NCBI GenBank assembly: GCA_040751955.1
Contig: JBFMFY010000010.1
Coordinates: forward strand, 12,434-76,433
Length of the DNA: 64,000 bases
Direction: 5' to 3'
Origin: SpSt-333 sp040751955
GTDB taxonomy: Bacteria > Bacteroidota > Ignavibacteria > UBA10030 > UBA8401
Position numbers and translations under genes: made by a program. Under the pieces are notes generated by a model. It did no database searches, was not told the origin of the DNA, and was given only the letters and a program-made list of their open reading frames with translations. Positions 61,926-64,000 of this stretch are shown piece by piece (position 1 is the first letter of the stretch; each line of letters opens with the position of its first letter).

Positions 61926-62174
61926 GAAGATCGCCAGTCTGATTAAAATTTCGTATGTTGCAAGCATAAAAAAGGAGATCCAAATAGTCGCCTTAGTGCT
62001 TTACTATTGAGAAATTACAGACATGATTGTTCTCATAGTGAAAAATACTTACATTAGCCGAAAATAGAACCCAATAAAGGTGAGACTGTTCTTACTATTG
62101 GGAAAGTAAATCACGACCAATCGACTTTGTACTCCCTAATGAGTACAAAGCCGACTCAGTCAACCTAAGAACTA
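61926..62174. other. Gap between the GH3 gene and the first integron cassette
   Basis: About 250 bp without a gene. It holds a perfect hairpin, CTTTGTACTC (62125-62134) with GAGTACAAAG (62141-62150), and two similar short segments (CTTTACTATTGAGAAATTAC near 61999, CTTACTATTGGGAAAGTAAA near 62092). No integrase gene and no attC fold lie before 62175; whether this is a former attI region is open. Confidence 0.5.
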
Positions 62175-62322
62175 GTTAGCCCGCGAAAAGCACTAAACAA
62201 AAATACTATTCAACAGACGTCGGAGTCTTATAACCAGACCACCCAAACGAGCATACCGTAAATACGTTATTGAACAAGCAGGACAGAATCCCTACATTTT
62301 ACCAACAAAGAAATACTACGCG

Positions 62323-62486
62323 GGCTAACCAGTCACTCAAGCCGACGTTGTAACCGCCGACGCGCTTGGGCTGAGATAACTTAGTTTTCTAAACATGATA
62401 TACGAACAAACTACTTGTCAACAAATTAATAAACCGTCGCGGCGCGCTAAAACGTTACAACGCGGCTTAGTTCCAGTCCGTTAGGC
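62323..62486 (+). other. attC site 1 (164 bp)
   Basis: R'' GGCTAAC (62323-62329), then CAGTCACTCAAGCCGAC; end CGGCTTAGTTCCAGTCC and R' GTTAGGC (62480-62486). The arms CT(C)AAGCCG(A)CGTTGTAAC and CGTTACAACGCGGCTTAG pair with two unpaired bases. Ends cassette A (62176-62480), about 140 bp of which lie before the attC and hold no reading frame. Confidence 0.85.
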
Positions 62487-62606
62487 AGCAGGTTCAAATA
62501 GTTGTAACTGTTCTTTCAAAAGTCGGCGAGTCAAAAAGTGGTCTGCTGGTTTTCAGCGTGATCATTCGGCAGTGTGGTCGCGCAAGCCGGTTAAAAAACA
62601 ACCCGC

Positions 62607-62792
62607 TTGCACGAACTTGCAGTAATAACATCGCAACAAATTTGCTCCGTAACACGCCTGCGGCGTACTTCGCAAATTAGTTGCTCGTGCAAAACTAAAG
62701 TTGCAGCGCACATTTGGCAGTCAGCAAAACTCATGTTGCTGCCTAACAAGTCACTCAAGTTGACGTGCAAACCGCCGACGCTCTTGAACTGA
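62607..62792 (+). CDS. Doubtful small ORF of cassette B running into attC 2
   Basis: 61 codons from TTG 62607, ending inside attC 2 with LLPNKSLKLTCK, the kind of tail cassette proteins get by reading into attC. There is no clear ribosome site and the sequence resembles no family I know. The cassette may be non-coding instead. Confidence 0.2.
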   Translation: MHELAVITSQQICSVTRLRRTSQISCSCKTKVAAHIWQSAKLMLLPNKSLKLTCKPPTLLN

Positions 62793-62904
62793 CAATGTAC
62801 ACGAATCAACTTACAACATACGACAGCGATAGTTGTCGGAAATTTAAAAACATAATCCACCGCTCTGGAACGTTTGCACGCAACTTAGTTCCAGTCCGTT
62901 AGGC
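62741..62904 (+). other. attC site 2 (164 bp)
   Basis: R'' GCCTAAC, then AAGTCACTCAAGTTGAC; end CAACTTAGTTCCAGTCC and R' GTTAGGC (62898-62904). Arms CT(C)AAGTTG(A)CGTGCAAAC and CGTTTGCACGCAACTTAG pair with the same two unpaired bases as site 1; GCC/GGC of site 1 has changed to GTT/AAC together. Confidence 0.88.
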
Positions 62905-62941
62905 AACAACGAATCAGCAAAATCAAATACTGGAGAAATGA

Positions 62942-63394
62942 ATGAAAAGAATCCTTCCAATACTTGTTGTAGCATTGTTTTTCAACGGTTGCACATCGTA
63001 TTTCTCATTATCGCCGGATGAATTTCTACAACAAGCGTCAGAATATCAAAAAAAGTCAGAGGCAATGGTATCGTTCTCAACATTCACTCCTGCTGGTGGC
63101 TTTTTCTTTTCTTCAAGATATGACGCAAACAATATTCGCAAAATCCTATGTCGGAACGACAAAGGTGAGTTGGTTTACTTAATTCCAGACCAAAACACAC
63201 AACTTGAGATAACTTCCAAATCCACCAAAGACATTGTTAAAATGTATTTTGACACGGTTTTTTTGGAAGGCACAAAATTGGTTGGATTAAGGTCTCGCTT
63301 GCTTAAGATGCCTCGTGAAATTGAACTGAGCGACATCGAGAAGATTGAAATATATGCTGAGTTTCCCAGCACAGAAAAAGTACCCACAAAGTAG
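62942..63394 (+). CDS. Cassette-encoded lipoprotein of unknown function
   Basis: 150 aa. Lipoprotein signal MKRILPILVVALFFNGCTS with the Cys in a good box (FNGC). The mature part (SPDEFLQQASEYQKKSEAMV, later LVYLIPDQNTQLEI and PREIELSDIEKIEIYAEFP) is not a family I recognise. GGAG stands about 8 nt before the start. It lies in integron cassette C, in the direction of the array, and ends 13 bp before attC 3, as cassette genes do. Likely anchored in the outer or inner membrane. Confidence 0.8.
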   Translation: MKRILPILVVALFFNGCTSYFSLSPDEFLQQASEYQKKSEAMVSFSTFTPAGGFFFSSRYDANNIRKILCRNDKGELVYLIPDQNTQLEITSKSTKDIVKMYFDTVFLEGTKLVGLRSRLLKMPREIELSDIEKIEIYAEFPSTEKVPTK

Positions 63395-63407
63395 TCATTG
63401 CGTTGTT

Positions 63408-63570
63408 GCCTAACCAGTCACTCAAGCCGACCACACAACCGCCTGCGCTCCGAGTGATTGAGAATGAGTTTTCTACACATGATATACGATAGAAATAGAA
63501 GTCAGCAAATTAATAAACGGTCTCCACGCACTAAAACGTTGCGTGGCGGCTTAGTTCCAGTCCGTTATGC
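63408..63570 (+). other. attC site 3 (163 bp)
   Basis: R'' GCCTAAC (63408-63414), CAGTCACTCAAGCCGACC; end GGCGGCTTAGTTCCAGTCC and R' GTTATGC (63564-63570). Arms pair as in the others, with one mismatch. It closes cassette C with the lipoprotein gene. Confidence 0.88.
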
Positions 63571-63699
63571 CGCTTTGCTGGCGGCAAATAAAATGTAAAT
63601 GTGAGTGTTGGAGCAAAATCGAGTTTAAGTTATGGCGTTCAATTTAACGTGGCTGACGCCAGCCGCCAGCAACTCACAATTCAAAAAACTAGTTACGCG
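63571..63699. other. Gene-less body of cassette D with an 11-bp inverted repeat
   Basis: 129 bp between two attC sites without a usable frame. TTGCTGGCGGC (63575-63585) and GCCGCCAGCAA (63662-63672) are perfect complements, so the RNA can close into one large loop. No promoter could be named. Confidence 0.6.
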
Positions 63700-63861
63700 G
63701 CATAACCAGTCACTCAAACTGACGTTGCAACCGCCTGCGCTCTGAGTTATCGAGAGTGGTGTCGTTAAGATAGAGATTGCAGTACGAAACAGCATTTTAA
63801 TTTAAAACATAATCCCGCACGCTGGAACGTTGCAACGCAGTTTAGTTCCAGTCCGTTAGGC
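63700..63861 (+). other. attC site 4 (162 bp)
   Basis: R'' GCATAAC (63700-63706), CAGTCACTCAAACTGAC; end CAGTTTAGTTCCAGTCC and R' GTTAGGC (63855-63861). Arms CT(C)AAACTG(A)CGTTGCAAC and CGTTGCAACGCAGTTTAG pair completely apart from the two bulged bases. The R'' matches the GTTATGC that begins cassette D. Confidence 0.88.
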
Positions 63862-63874
63862 AACACAAAAACAA

Positions 63875-64000
63875 ATGGAAGAACTCTTCTCTAAATTATA
63901 CGATACACTCGAAAAATACGGGATCGAACCTTTTCATTTATTCACAGTCATTATGGTTTCATGGGTGGTAAAAGACATCTTGTACTATAGAAAGAACGAT
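63875..64000 (+). CDS. Partial cassette gene, small membrane-protein start (runs off the window)
   Basis: 42 codons from ATG 63875, 14 bp after attC 4 and still open at the edge: MEELFSKLYDTLEKYGIEPF, then a hydrophobic stretch HLFTVIMVSWVVKDILYY and RKND. It is the start of cassette E. The short distance from the attC is typical for cassette genes. Function unknown. Confidence 0.6.
   Translation, partial: MEELFSKLYDTLEKYGIEPFHLFTVIMVSWVVKDILYYRKND

Larger units (their letters stand above)
62175..64000 (+). mobile_element. Integron gene-cassette array (attC cluster without integrase in window)
   Basis: Four attC sites (62323, 62741, 63408, 63700), all in the same direction, divide the region into cassettes: A 62176-62480, B 62481-62898, C 62899-63564, D 63565-63855, E from 63856 past the window edge. 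The start of each of cassettes A to D is complementary to the start of its own attC, as the circular cassette model requires (for example GTTAGGCAACAACG at 62898 and CGTTGTTGCCTAAC at 63401). Only C and E carry a convincing gene. No intI is seen, so the array is either a CALIN-type cluster or its integrase lies outside. Confidence 0.88.

Noticed and set aside
62591..62860. Minus-strand 89-codon frame in the cassette region
   Set aside because: Runs across the attC and against the array direction; no ribosome site.
62323..63861. Possible CRISPR-like spaced repeats
   Set aside because: Repeats are about 163 bp with uneven spacing of 254-503 bp and attC boxes; they are integron sites.

Overview
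The window looks like the chromosome of a Gram-negative bacterium of the Bacteroidota/Chlorobiota/Ignavibacteriota (FCB) assemblage, closest in style to Ignavibacteria. Six secreted proteins end in the type IX secretion sorting domain with the NYPNPFNP signature. There is a cbb3 oxidase cluster with fused CcoN-CcoO and a futalosine-type menaquinone gene. Short palindromic repeats are scattered throughout. No rRNA, tRNA or CRISPR was recognised.

Layout. 1-18843 is an alpha-glucan (starch/glycogen) utilisation block: a starch-binding-like T9SS protein, three GH13 enzymes, one GH57 enzyme with a CBM20, a T9SS protein of unknown role, two SLC45-type sugar transporters and a GWxTD protein. 18925-24433 is pyrimidine and amino-sugar metabolism: pyrR-pyrB-pyrC, pgeF, glmS, preceded by a PyrR-type attenuator with a possible leader peptide. 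24506-27486 holds an SDR (FabL-like), arfB, ubiE/menG and mqnD. 27773-30910 is a hybrid PAS histidine kinase, followed by a 940-bp repeat-filled gap. 31851-34447 holds an epimerase-like SDR, a B1-like metallo-beta-lactamase-fold protein, a DUF1801 protein and a HicB antitoxin with a decayed hicA. 34799-37155 is an A+T-rich two-gene cassette: a MORC/MutL-like GHKL ATPase fused to a PD-(D/E)XK nuclease domain, plus a second small PD-(D/E)XK protein. It looks like an undescribed defence or restriction system.

37718-47291 is the cbb3 oxidase cluster: ccoI, ccoS, ccoNO, ccoQ-like, ccoP, DUF1801, ccoG, ccoH/fixH and a TauE/SafE protein. Two genes in it carry palindromic repeats inserted in frame. 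47358-48425 is an IS with imperfect 27-bp ends. 48588-61925 is a beta-glucan block: two GH5, two arylsulfotransferase-like T9SS proteins and two GH3.

From 62175 to the right edge the sequence is an integron gene-cassette array: four attC sites of about 163 bp, one lipoprotein cassette gene, one partial membrane-protein cassette gene and three cassettes without a convincing gene. No integrase lies in the window.

How it fits together (inference): alpha- and beta-glucans are cut outside the cell or at its surface by T9SS- and Sec-exported hydrolases. Products enter through MFS carriers instead of a SusC/SusD pair. Electrons go through menaquinone to a high-affinity cbb3 oxidase. The most noteworthy items are the attC array with covarying stems, the GHKL-nuclease pair, the in-frame palindromic insertions, and the PyrR leader.
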